64,000 nucleotides of DNA from Adiantum capillus-veneris (taxonomy: Eukaryota; Streptophyta; Polypodiopsida; Polypodiales; Pteridaceae). The DNA is taken from assembly GCA_014529385.2 (NCBI GenBank), contig CM043968.1, forward strand, positions 5,471,001-5,535,000, in the 5' to 3' direction. Each line of letters starts with the position of its first letter. The stretch's first letter is position 1. Shown in pieces: positions 52,907 to 63,353 of the stretch. A model generated the notes under the pieces. The model worked only from the letters and a program-made list of their open reading frames with translations, was not told where the DNA came from and did not search any database. The position numbers and the translations under genes were made by a program.

Positions 52907-53458
52907 TCAACTTATTACATGGCTTTTTTGGATTGCGTATAAGATATGCATTGTGTTCACATGGTGCACTACTTTGTTCGTGAAGTAGTTCCTGTACTCA
53001 TCCTTCAGTGGATAATAAACTAAGATATCAAGCCGGGATTCCTCTTTTGGTACTCCAAAAGTTTTGACTCTGTTCGTTGGGATCACATCAGTGACTTTTT
53101 CCAAGAGCCAGTCGTTGATGGTTTGATTGAAGTCGCCTGAAACAGTCAAGTCCAATCGGGTAGGCAGCAAGTATAATAACTCTACCACCCTCAACTCTTC
53201 TCCCCAACGTATCCTCTTCAAATCGGTAGCCAGGCATCATAGCTTCCGAACGTTGATGTAGTAAACCCCACCTGCAAATGTCCAATCAAGTCCCCATCCT
53301 CTATCGATGCGAGTGGAGTGTGGCGTATGAGCCTTTATGAGTATCTCCATGACATCTCGCCTGAATTGGTAAACTGGGGATCGTCGAGCTTGCTCATAAA
53401 TAAGCTCAAACACTTGGAACTTTCGATATTCTAGCACGAGGTCTTCCTGCAACACCAA
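52907..53458 (-). pseudogene. Leader ORF of F between PBS and gag, unknown
   Basis: One frame with a single TGA (about 53239-53237): MVLQEDLVLEYRKFQVFELI, RRDVMEILIKAHTPHSTRID and RGWGLDWTFAGGVYYI, then VVELLYLLPTRLDLTVSGDF, IPTNRVKTFGVPKEESRLDI and NYFTNKVVHHVNTMHILYAI. About 180 residues, evenly mixed composition, so it looks like a real protein rather than chance. It begins about 90 bp after the PBS and ends about 180 bp before gag. I know no family for it; C has at most a weak trace. Confidence 0.5.
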
Positions 53459-53546
53459 TGCAAGGAATTCGGATCAGCTACCTATATACTTTCAGTTCCT
53501 TTTTAAATATTCAAACAATACCACTTTATTACTCAGCCTAAACCTA

Positions 53547-53559
53547 GGCTCTGATACCA
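53547..53559 (-). other. Primer-binding site of F (initiator tRNA-Met)
   Basis: Minus strand TGGTATCAGAGCC, 2 bp from the LTR, identical to that of C. Confidence 0.93.
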
Positions 53560-53561
53560 GG

Positions 53562-56352
53562 TGTGAGGTCCCCAGCCCGCCGTATAAGGACGACGGATCT
53601 GATGGTGAACCTGGTGGCCACTAGATCTATAGCGGAAGCAAACAAAGTGGTTCAGGGTTCAGCTAGCGGACGATCTCTCATCACAAAGTGAGTCGAGTTC
53701 GAGCCTACTAGAGTGAGATCTAGCTCCACCTCGCAAAGGAAGCGTACTTAAACTATCTAGCGATCCTAAAACCCACCTTCCAAGAGGAGAGAAACCTCAA
53801 GTGCCTTTTTCCCCATGTTTTAGAGGCATGTAAACTTGAAACTTTGCCGCTCTAGGGGCAATGAGTATTACTAGTATCGATTTAAACACTATGGGGACAG
53901 AGATTTCCCGACCAATCAGGACCACCCTTCTCATAGGAATTGGCAACCTCAGCCAAGCCCCCACTTTCCACCCCCACACTCACACTTCCTTGTGTGTCCT
54001 AATTACTACCACAATGGTTGTTCAACATAAAGATTCCTTGATTAGATTCCGAATCACAATGTTCATTAAGACAGCCCTTCAACCAGTATTGCAAACGGCA
54101 CCAAGACATTATTCTAGTAAAAATTCTACTCAAACTTATTCATTAAAATTCCAATGTTCTGGAGGTACAACATCCCCCCTCCAGCGAGAGTTTACTCCTC
54201 CCGTTGTCGCCTAGCTGCCCATACAACTAGGTATGTCCACCGCATAGAAAGCAGGTCATGGACATTCCTACCGCATAGAAAGCAAGACATGGGTTCCCAC
54301 CGCATAGAAAGCAAGTCGTGGGTATCCACCGCATAAAAAGCAAGTCGTGGATTCAAGAGCCCTTAACGAGGAACTCTGCCCCCTGTGATCAATAGGGGGG
54401 GTCAGGACTGATTCAACATTGGAAATAGAATGAACATGTCAAGCTAAATGTTTCCTAGCAGACATTCTTTACTATTGCAAACAACATACCCATCAATCAT
54501 TTCTTTCCTACTTTAGACTTTAATGTACAAATGAATTTAATGCCGAGGTTTTCGTAGGATTTATCCAACATTTTTGCGGATATGTTCATTCCTAGCTAAA
54601 CGTGTGCAATGTTAAATTAAACAACTTGAATGAAATTATGACCTACCTCTTCCATTTTTTCGTTAATGGCCCATGAGATGGCCGGTATTTGTTCGACCAT
54701 GGGAGCTTTTCCCTTTCCGTTCACATTGCTTGTTCCCGCCTCGCGATCGTGGGCACCACCGAAACGAGTTCTCTTAACCGGGACCATTTTACTCACTACT
54801 TTAAATGATAAAATTGAAAAAGAGCTAACGTTCGAGAGCATCATAACAAACCAATTGGTAGATTACAATCATTAAAGAATCCTCCTTATGCATGAGATTA
54901 GATTTTTCCTTCGAGACCTAGCAATTTTGAGGGTAATTCTTTACTTACCCTATGGGAGCTGGATCTAAGGTTAATCACTTGGCTTAGATGATTAAGAAAT
55001 TCATAATTTTACAAATTGATTTACAAAAGAGATGAAGTAAGAAAGCTCAATCATTTTCCTAGAGCAATTTGAAGATGTAGAATTACCGCAGGCATGTGTG
55101 ATAGAAAATCCTCTTCTTAATGGCCTAATGACGGTTTAATTTTCAGACTTAATCACATTTTAATGTGGGAGAAGATTGAGTCTAATTTAATTACAATACT
55201 ATTGAGTGGTAAAAGAATGAATTTCATCAAATCTACACTATTACTGGCTGACAATTTATTAACTATGCTGCCTAGAGAGAGAATCTTTCCTAATCATGTA
55301 TTAATCCTTGATTAAAGATGTAGAATGGCTGCATAATTTAGCTAATTGAATGATGATTATGTAATGGAGTATAGCTATGTAAACTTAGAGAGCAGCTATT
55401 GGGAATTATAGCTGAAAGCAGGCATAGTAGACGAAGAATATGGGAGAATAATGAGGAGCATTAAGAAGAACCGGAATAAAACCATAATTACCGTGATTAG
55501 GGGCTGAGAATCCTTTGATTTTTATGATCCAATGAATCCTCAAGATGAGAATTTCGGCAGCACCTCCCTCCTTGCTTCTCCTTCAAAAACTGTGTGTGTA
55601 CCTGTAGCACCTCCCCAAGGTGTGTGTAGGTGTGTGTGTATTGGGTGTGTGTGTGTGAGCATATGTGGGTGTGTGTGTGAGAGAGAGAGAGAGCACACCT
55701 TTAAATAGGCCTCCTCAAGTTGAAAATCGAACCTGCTCGCTATATGCATCTGGGAGCTACTCCAGTTAAGCATGGCAAGTCCAGTTGCCTACCCACCAAG
55801 TGTCCAGTTGGCTTGGTTAACTTGCTCTCACACTTAGTTGCAAGCTTGGAAACTCTCCCAAGACTCCCACAAGGACAAAAGGAGCCCCCGAGATGCTAAA
55901 GCTGACCTAGATTGTCCTGGAACCTGCTCCCACACAGCCGCGAGCCCCCGGTGCCTCCCTAGACAATTTTGGGAAAAATTGATTTCAGGCTAAAACGGGT
56001 CATACGAGTCGGAATTTGATACCGAAAATTGCTATAGGAAGCTCTAACTAAGGCATAATGGCCCGAGTACCTGCCATATTTAGCAGCCCTCGGGGTTTGA
56101 AAATGCATTTTTTGAAATTCGGGGTACGGGTGTAGTTTTTCGAGACGGTCAAGATGGGTCGGGTGACCAAAAACTTACTATTTTTGAAATTTTTTTAAAA
56201 AAATTATTTTAATTCACATTTCAAAGCTTTAAAATATTCGAAAGATCATGGCACTGACAGAATTCGAAAAACTGCTAAAAATAGTAACTTTTTCCATTAT
56301 ATTCATTTCGAGGTACAATGGTGCTCTTTTGATCGGGGTCAGAGACCTTACA
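53562..56352 (-). repeat. 5' LTR of F
   Basis: 2791 bp; plus strand TGTGAGG to CCTTACA, followed by GAAAG. Contains the ~29-bp tandem repeat (about 54236-54356), the 57-codon ORF (54617-54787) and a shortened GT/GA tract (55629-55694). Confidence 0.93.
54617..54787 (-). CDS. 57-codon LTR ORF in the 5' LTR of F, candidate first gag exon
   Basis: MVPVKRTRFGG to NFIQVV, 56 residues, intact. After codon 47 stands the donor-like AAGAG-GTAGGT (cut 54647/54646, phase 0). The gag frame of F starts in phase 0 after CATCTAG at 52730, so an intron 54646-52730 of about 1.9 kb would join them and would remove PBS and leader ORF. Known plant LTRs rarely hold coding exons; the joining is inferred. Confidence 0.55.
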   Translation of the reverse strand: MVPVKRTRFGGAHDREAGTSNVNGKGKAPMVEQIPAISWAINEKMEEVGHNFIQVV

Positions 56353-57236
56353 GAAAGTGACTGTTACTTCTTAGGACATTGAGTATGAGTATACCTTTTC
56401 TATAGTGCAACAGATCTAAATTTGAAAGAGGAGGAGAAGATCATAAATTTTCTCAAGGAGTACAAGGACGTGTTTGCTTGGTCATATAAAGACCTGAAAG
56501 GAGTAGATCTTATGATATGTCAGCACACAATCCCTTTAAAACCCAATGCAAAGCCTAGTTGATAGAGACCTTACACATAGAATGATACGTTTTCTAAGCG
56601 CATCAAGGAGGAGATTGATAAATTAAAATAGGATGAGTTTATCTATGAGATAGAACTCAGCGACTGGGTAGCTCCCATTGTCGTAGAATGTGCCTAAGAA
56701 GAATGGTACACTACGTGTGTGTGTGTGTGTGTGTGTGTGTGAATCTAAATAGGGTTAATGCTGCCACGATAAGGGATAATTATCCCTTATATTATTGAAT
56801 GTGTCTTGGAACAATTGGCAAGTAAGTGGTCATACTCCTTCTTAGATGGGTTCTCAAGATATAACCAACTCGCAATTGTTCCCGAAGATGACTACAAGAA
56901 AGTGTTTTCCACAAAATGGGGTATATATGCATATAGGGTAATTCCGTTTTGACTGACTGATGCCCTAGTAACATTTCAGAGATTGATGGCACATGCTTTA
57001 AAGGAGTACTTGAGGATATTCTTGGAAATATACATGGATGACTTATGTGTGCACTCTCTTTTGAGAGATGAACATACAGAGCACCTTAGAAAGTATTCAA
57101 GAAGTGAAGGACTTATAGAATCTATCTTAACCCAAAAAAGTACGTATTTATGGTTAGATAAGGCAAAATCCTAGGACATATTTTTTTAGAGAATTGCATA
57201 TCTATCTATTTAGACAAGATAAAAGTAATTGTAGAG
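56353..57236 (+). pseudogene. pol: Protease remnant and RT of D
   Basis: Right after F: EKVTVTS, a stop, then DIEYEYTFSIV, the continuation of the protease; the rest of protease and linker is deleted up to the block LKEYKDVFAWSYKDLKGVD. RT: HTIPLKPNAKPS followed by two stops, EEIDKLK, FIYEIELSDWVAPIVV. Near 56718 a GT repeat breaks the frame; further motifs are SFLDGFSRYNQLAI, KWGIYAYRVIPF and IYMDDLCVHSLLRDEHTEHL. Many stops. Confidence 0.85.
56718..56742. repeat. GT microsatellite within the RT of D
   Basis: About 13 GT units. A reads GTGAGTGTGTGC at this place (codons around R-V-C); the tract grew from these codons and shifts the frame. Confidence 0.9.
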
Positions 57237-57951
57237 ATGCCTAGACCAAAAAACACAAAGCAGGTACAATGCTTTATGAGACACTGTGGTTACTACAGGA
57301 GGTTTATACACATGTATGCAATCGTTGCTCAATCCTTGTACAGACTTACAATAGCCTTTGTGTGGATGAATGAGTGTGAGGAATCATTTGAAAAATTAAA
57401 GAAAGCACTTATATCCGCTCCATTATTGAAAGCACTAGATTGGGAGAAGATCTTTCATGTTCATATCGATGCTTCTCCATTTTCTATTGGATGTATCTTG
57501 GCTCAACCAGGAGAAGGAAATACAGATTTTCTAGTCTAATAATGCTGAAAAGAACTACACAACCATGGATAGAGAAGGTTTAGGAATGATATATGGTGTT
57601 AAGAAATTTTGGCATTATCTCCTTGTTGCAAACAAGTTTGTGGTTTTCATCGATCATCAAGTTCTCTTATACCTTGTAAACAAACTATGCAATATCGAAA
57701 GAATTGTACGATGGTTTATCATATTACTAGAGTTTGATTTTACTGTCGTGGGTAAAAAAGGAAAGATGCATCTACAAGCAGATCACCTTCCCAAATTGCC
57801 AAACAAAGAATCTCCAAAAAGGGTAGACAGTGACATCCCCGACGCATATTTTTTGAACTTTGAAATGATACCAAAGTGGTCTAAGGAGATAGTCAACTTA
57901 CTATCCTATGGGGGTGAGTTTGGTAGAATGGGGCAAAAAATTAAAAGATGA
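57237..57951 (+). pseudogene. pol: RT connection and RNase H of D
   Basis: 57237-57539: FMRHCGYYRRFIHMYAIVAQ and HIDASPFSIGCILAQPGEG (first RNase H Asp kept). A frame change near 57540. 57565-57951: TMDREGLGMIYGVKKFWHYL, FIDHQVLLYLVNKLCNI and QADHLPKLPNKESPKR, then KWSKEIV, the start of the first integrase zinc module. Confidence 0.87.
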
Positions 57952-58580
57952 ATGGTTTGATAATCAAGGTATTTCCAATCACTTGGTGGATGTTTGTATC
58001 GTTTAGAATCAAACAACATTTTTTGATAATGCATAAGTCTAGAGGAGTACAAGTGTTATCTTTTATAAGCACAGGTTCAAGACATAGCATTTCATTTCTC
58101 GCAAAAAAAACATATCAGTGCTTGAAACAGTTAGTTTATTGGCCAAATATGTGCGCTGATATTCAAGAGTTCATTACTCATTGTGAAACTTGCATGTATA
58201 AACCATCGACAGAACATGCTACATTGTTTCAGGTAACAATTGCACCAAAATAGAGCCAATATATGACTACTTGACAACAAGGAATTTTCCTGAAAATACC
58301 TCTAGAGCAAGGCAAAGGGCCATAGAATTAGAGGTTCAAGATTTTTCACTAATTGAAAATCAATTGTATAAGACAGGAAAGGACAATCAGTTTCGTATAT
58401 GTGCAACTGAAGGCATGTATTTTCCAGTCCTAGAGCATGCACATGAAGGACTCAGTGGAGGCTATTTTTCAGGGGATAAGACGGCAAAAATTATTCTGAC
58501 CGCAGGAATATTGTGACCTACATTACATATACATGATGACGAATAAGTTAAGAGATGTGATGAGTGTCAATGTACCAAAG
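57948..58580 (+). pseudogene. pol: Duplicated integrase zinc modules of D
   Basis: First module: KKTYQCLKQLVYWPNMCADI and ITHCETCMYKPSTEHATLFQ, decayed on its His side. Second: RAIELEVQDFSLIENQLYKT, LEHAHEGLSGGYFSGDKTAK (His changed to Tyr in GGH) and KRCDECQCTKVP. Same tandem arrangement as in A, so the duplication predates the split of A and D. Confidence 0.82.
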
Positions 58581-59430
58581 TGCCAATAAGGAGAGACGAA
58601 ATGCCCTTAAGGACAATCATGGGAGCAAGAGCATTTTCTAAGTGGGGTATAGATTTTGTTGGATCGATTTCACCCCCCGCTTACAAAACTCATGCCCAAT
58701 ATATCATTGTGGCTACGGACTATCTCAAGATGCAAGGACCACTGCACAATTTCTATATGAAAATATCTTTGTTAGATATATACCCATAGAAATTGTCACT
58801 AATAGTGGCCCACATTTCATGAATGAAGTTATTGAATATATTTTAGATGAATATATGATTGTTAACAAGAATTTTGCTCCATATCATCCATAGGCTAATG
58901 GATAGTCTGAAGCTACAAATAAGACTCTATCCACTATCTTAACTAAAATAGTATCAAATTCAAGAGCATATTGGGACCAATAGTTACACTCTACACCATG
59001 AGCTTATAGGATAGCCTACAAAACATCTATTGGAACAACACCATACAACATGGTGTTTGGCATTAATGTTATATTTCCTATGGAGTTCTTGATCACAACA
59101 CCAAGAGTGGTTCAACAACTCAAATGGACAGGCCATGAATTGTCTTCAAGGGTAGATGGCCTTGAAAACATAGATGAGCTTTGCTTGAAAGCTGCAGCTT
59201 TTATCTCCTACACTCAGAAAAGAAGACAAAAGGAATTTTTCAATAAGCATGCACGCACGAAAGAGTTTAAAATAGGAGACTATGTCCTAGTTTATACATT
59301 GAAAAAAAGTGAGGGATGGGACCCCTTGTGATCAAAGATTTATCACCAAATGGGGCTGTCAAACTTGCTTTGTTGGATGGTGACAAAATGCCTAATTGGA
59401 TTAGTGGTTTTCGGCTTTAAAAATATCATT
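58580..59430 (+). pseudogene. pol: Integrase core and C-terminus of D
   Basis: RRDEMPLRTIMGARAFSKWG, IDFVGSISPPAYKTHAQYII (first Asp kept), then, after a deletion removing KWAEA and its surroundings, TAQFLYENIFVRY, VTNSGPHFMNEVIEYIL (second Asp changed to Asn) and a stop-rich piece with NGxSEATNKTL (Glu kept). C-terminus: RRQKEFFNKHARTKEFKIGD YVLVY (59223-59300) and GPLVIKDLSPNGAVKLALLD. Confidence 0.85.
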
Positions 59431-59599
59431 TACCACTAACCCAGAGCATACTTCAACAAATCCATGCAAAAAAGAAACAATCTCAAGAAAAGCATCGCAT
59501 AGTCAAAGAAACTAAAAACGAAGCAAAGCAGCGCATGGCAAAACAAAAGCTTCTATGACAACATTAGCAACAAGGACAACCACTACGAATCAATGTAAT

Positions 59600-59820
59600 C
59601 AAAGTGAAATTTTTTGAAGAGGAGCATACGATGGATCCAATAATAAAAGTTAAGTTTGGAAGCAATCAAGTGGAGGCCAGTGCCATCCTAGATTTTGAAT
59701 CTCAAGGAAATCTTATTTCCTACAGCCTATACAAGTAGCTAACACTTGAGAAAGAGCTTCAGCCAACACAACAAGACATTCAAAGTTATTCAGATCATTC
59801 ACAAATAGCACCTAAGCAAG
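59600..59820 (+). pseudogene. Second retropepsin-like domain of D (decayed)
   Basis: MDPIIKVKFGSNQVEASAIL followed by DFESQGNLISYSLYK and a TAG: collinear with the second protease of A, with D-S-G changed to D-F-E. The C-terminal part with the LG-x-PW motif is deleted; the frame goes into the basic tail. Confidence 0.75.
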
Positions 59821-60300
59821 TATGAGTTAAGAAGTCCGAGGTTGCACAATTTAAGCAGACCAAAGCTTAAAGCTACCCCAACAAACCTCAAAAACAAACC
59901 CAACAGTACAATCAGGTATGGGTACCAAAGAAGTTGATTGCTACACAAGGTAATCAAGCACAAATCTGGATTCCAAAGCAACACAACAAGGAACTCCCTT
60001 CTGAACAAACCCCTCGGACCCAACCTACACCAAAGCCATCTGCTCAAAGATGAACAATGAAGCAGATTTGGGTACCCAAGAAATTATAGCAAGCTTAAAA
60101 AGACCAAACTCAAATTTGGGTACTCAAACAAAGGTAAACACAAACGCCATATGTGGATATTAGATTCAAACAAGCATGCCACCATAAGCTGCAACACGGA
60201 CTAGAATACAAGGGCATCCATTGTCAATCAAACAACGAGCGGCACAGTTAGAACAATTATTATTTCATTGCTCTACTAATGGTCCAAGCTTACTAGGAAA
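59821..60300 (+). pseudogene. Basic tail of D pol with W-P-K motifs
   Basis: At least four motif copies: QYNQVWVPKKL, NQAQIWIPKQH, MKQIWVPKKL and QTQIWVLKQR, in a Gln/Lys/Pro-rich setting with stops. Better motif preservation than in A. No known domain. Confidence 0.6.
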
Positions 60301-60484
60301 CCTCAACATTGAATGCCAATAAGCAGATTGCTTATACCCTCCACTTGCACAACATTAATTTTTCCCATGCATTGACCGAGTATGCATATAGGGCTGCATT
60401 ACATGACCTGCATTAGCACAGATTGATACCCATGCACAACACATACCCTAGGGTGATACACCGTCATCCGGGAGGGCTTCGACT

Positions 60485-60498
60485 AGGAGGGGGAGAGG
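60485..60498 (+). other. Internal polypurine tract of D
   Basis: AGGAGGGGGAGAGG, in the same surroundings as the tract of A at 3297-3310 (both preceded by CATCCGGGAGG-like or GTCCGGGAGG-like sequence and followed by CATTCTCAA). Confidence 0.5.
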
Positions 60499-61260
60499 CA
60501 TTCTCAATGTGAACCCGACAGACCTAGAAAGTACTAAAAGGGCACTATTTTCTATGTTTTTGTATTTGGTTGCATTTGATTGCAAAATAAAATTAGTAAA
60601 CCCAAGTATATATGCCCTTATCTAATGTGAGTCTACAGAGATATAAGGACAAACGGCAGAAATGGGCCTCTAGGTGTGTGCATATATGTAAAAACAATAG
60701 TTTTTTTGAAAAAACATGAGAAAAATGGAGCAATCCGGCCAAAAATATTACAAACGACTATACATAGTGGTTTATCATGCTATTTTTTATTTATATTAAT
60801 ATATTGATATTTTTGGGTTAATTTAGTTATTTTTCTTCTATTTTTGTTAATTATCTTTTTTTAAAAAATCAAGTGAGATTGAGACGGAATGAAAAAAGAA
60901 AAATACAAAAAGTGATCAAAAAGTCAAGGGAAACATGTGATGAAGTCAAGGTGCAATTATGAAAAAAGTTGCGGAAAGCCCGATACGACAATTTTTTGGA
61001 CGAAATGGTAAATTTTCCGAAAATGGGACAAACGGAGTCCAAATGGAGAAATTTTAGAGCCAAGTGCATTTCACGATAAGGTAGGAGCACATGTCAATTT
61101 TTGTGGCAAGTGGCCCGGGGACCCCCGATATAAGATATTTTGGGGCCCACTTACTACCTCATTTTCACTATTCACAGTTAGAGAGATCTTGAGAGACCTA
61201 GAGCGCACCGATCTTCTACGGCTTTCTATGATGCACAGGGGACACTGATTGACGCCATAC
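60499..61260 (+). other. Non-coding spacer of D before the aORF
   Basis: Aligns with 2528-3296 of A (reverse strand). No gene. The last ~90 bp (CCTAGAGCGCACCGATCTTC onward) are the likely 5' untranslated part of the aORF, as in A. Confidence 0.6.
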
Positions 61261-61267
61261 ATGAGAG
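61261..61267 (+). CDS. Exon 1 of the aORF in D (start codon)
   Basis: ATGAGAG, the same first bases as the aORF of A (ATGAGAGGATC). The next bases in D are GTAGGC, a donor-like sequence. Splicing to 63354 would restore ATGAGAG-GATC as in A. Confidence 0.5.
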
Positions 61268-63353
61268 GTAGGCTTATTACCATGTACTCTCCTTGTTCTA
61301 TGCTAACTTCAACGTGAAAAACCTACGAAAGCAGCAATGTGGCATCGCAGCGGGGAAGAGATCGAGACAGCATCGTAAGTCAACAACCACTAACCTTATA
61401 ACTACAAGACTTGATAGGGGGTTAACCATAAGCTATATGAGCAAGTCTATGTCCTCCTATGTTGGTTTAGGTCAGCTAGAAAAACCCTAACTTCTCAGAG
61501 CGTGCAGAAGTCAATCCAGAACAAGTCATCAGATTGGCACCAAACTTCATGAGTAGGCGCTCCTTGACGTTAACTACAATCCCATGCAATTTTCTTTGTA
61601 GTAAAAGTACCATAAGTGGACCAAAACATCAAGCTAGGCTTTGGACACACAAAGCTTCATTTGGCTCTCACGACCAAACGGTGCATTCAATTGCCACCAA
61701 ACTTCACGAGCATCATTAACAACCAAAACATATGGTCAAACATCAAGGAAAATCATCGTCAACCATCTCTTCACAAAAAGACGCAATTTGAGGGGCAAAT
61801 CATCAAAAATGATATATGCAAGGCCAAAGGCTACACTGAAGCCATGGAAAGGTGCCCTACTACATCTACAAGCTTGGGTGATCAAGCTCAAGCTGAAGAA
61901 TCGTCGCAAAAAATCATCTCCAAATGCGAAAATCCATTTCAACACCTGAAATGCCAAAAAGGGAGTTTCTAAGCTAGACTAATGAATTTTGAAGTTGAAA
62001 ACTAGCAACTTAGGGCTTACGGCATTGGCACACATCTTTCCCATGCATCAAGACCTAATTTTTGCATTCTAGACATCATACATGTATGATGTCTAGCTGG
62101 TACTTTTATACATGCAAATTTTATTTTATCCACACCAGCCTCTTCATCATGCATCATACAACTTACCTATCAAGTCTCATGCAAATTGGACCACATCAAG
62201 CCACATTTAGCCAAAAATCACTAAGTTGGAGTTTTTGGGCAAAATATGGACCTATCCATACAACAAAAGTCTCGAAACTCAGAGAAACCTATCAGCTCCA
62301 AAAAAGGATCCAAACTTAGTATGATCTCTATTCACTCATACAGATGCCAAACTCAACATTTTTCATCATAAGCATGTTCACCACATAGTATAAAATCCAT
62401 AAGTTCAATTTGAACCAATTTGAGCAAGCTTATGACCACTTGGACCCCAAAATAAAAAAATATTGGCCTAAGACACAATCTATGGCTCCAACCACATGAA
62501 ACCTCCTCTAAATCGAAATCTGAGATGATCAGAGAGTTACCCATCACCCGGGGATCTTGCAGGGTCAAATTTGGGCCAAAAATCTCAAAAGAGACATCAT
62601 ACGCGTATGATGTCTCCAGAGGCCAAAATGACCAATTTGGGAGAATTTTCACTTTTAGTTCCTTTATCACATCATTCTTAGCTCACAGCTCAAGCTCCAT
62701 CAAGTTTCAACTATTTATACCCATCCAAACCCAAGTCTCGGAACTCAGTAGTATACTTTATTTTTGGCTTCAAGCACATAAAAACATTTCCAAATCAAAG
62801 TTTGATACCACATGAGTCTATGCCAAGCTAGCTCTAGTACAAATTTGAGCCCCTTTTGATAAAGTAGACATCATACGTGTATGATGTCTTCATGTATGAT
62901 GTCTTCATAGACTAAAGAGGAACCTAGGAGCTAACTTGACCTATTTTAAGACTTCATTGCATGATTGTGAGAGCATCTACCAAGTTTCACCCCATTTGAA
63001 CCTCACTTGCTCAAAACTTAGCCAAAATCCAAATTCAAATCCCGAAAGGAGTATAGTGGTCACAGCTTACCCAAATGACATCCAAATTTAAATCCAAGCA
63101 TATACCCATGATGTACATGCTATGAGCTATGCACATATGAAAAAATCACCTCATTCTGAGCACTTGGACATCATATGCGTATGATGGCTCACATCATAAA
63201 TTTGCACTCAAAATGCACTTTTGTCAACTTGCATAGAACCCTTACGCCCTAATTAGCTTATGTTTTAATTTTGAAGTCTTTTGGATAGCTAGAAACAAAG
63301 AAAATACTAGGTTATGTAAACAACGCTAACTTTTGCACTTGGAGTGCATGCAG
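61268..63353 (+). other. Probable intron in the aORF of D, with palindrome array
   Basis: 2086 bp, GTAGGC at the start and TGCATGCAG at the end; the place where A is uninterrupted (between 2521 and 2520). No coding capacity. Holds four palindromes (62069-63188). Other explanation: an unrelated insertion that happens to have GT and AG ends; no target duplication is visible. The acceptor lacks a strong pyrimidine tract. Confidence 0.55.
62069..63188. repeat. Array of 22-28-bp palindromes in D
   Basis: 62069-62096 (28 bp, perfect; half CTAGACATCATACA), 62591-62616 (26 bp, perfect; half GAGACATCATACG), 62866-62889 (one central mismatch, followed by an extra half-site ATGTATGATGTCTTC) and 63167-63188 (two mismatches). 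Spacing 522, 275 and 301 bp. The half-site differs from that of A (AGACATCCTACG) at one position, and the change is mirrored in the other half. Confidence 0.85.

Larger units (their letters stand above)
45602..56352 (-). mobile_element. Element F: chromovirus (Ty3/gypsy with chromodomain)
   Basis: 10751 bp with LTRs of about 2.86 and 2.79 kb, initiator-Met PBS, leader ORF, gag, PR, RT, RNase H, integrase, chromodomain and PPT, flanked by GAAAG. Same family as C (LTR, gag and PPT alike). Stops and frameshifts in gag, RT, RNase H and integrase show it is inactive. It splits the protease of element D. Confidence 0.95.
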
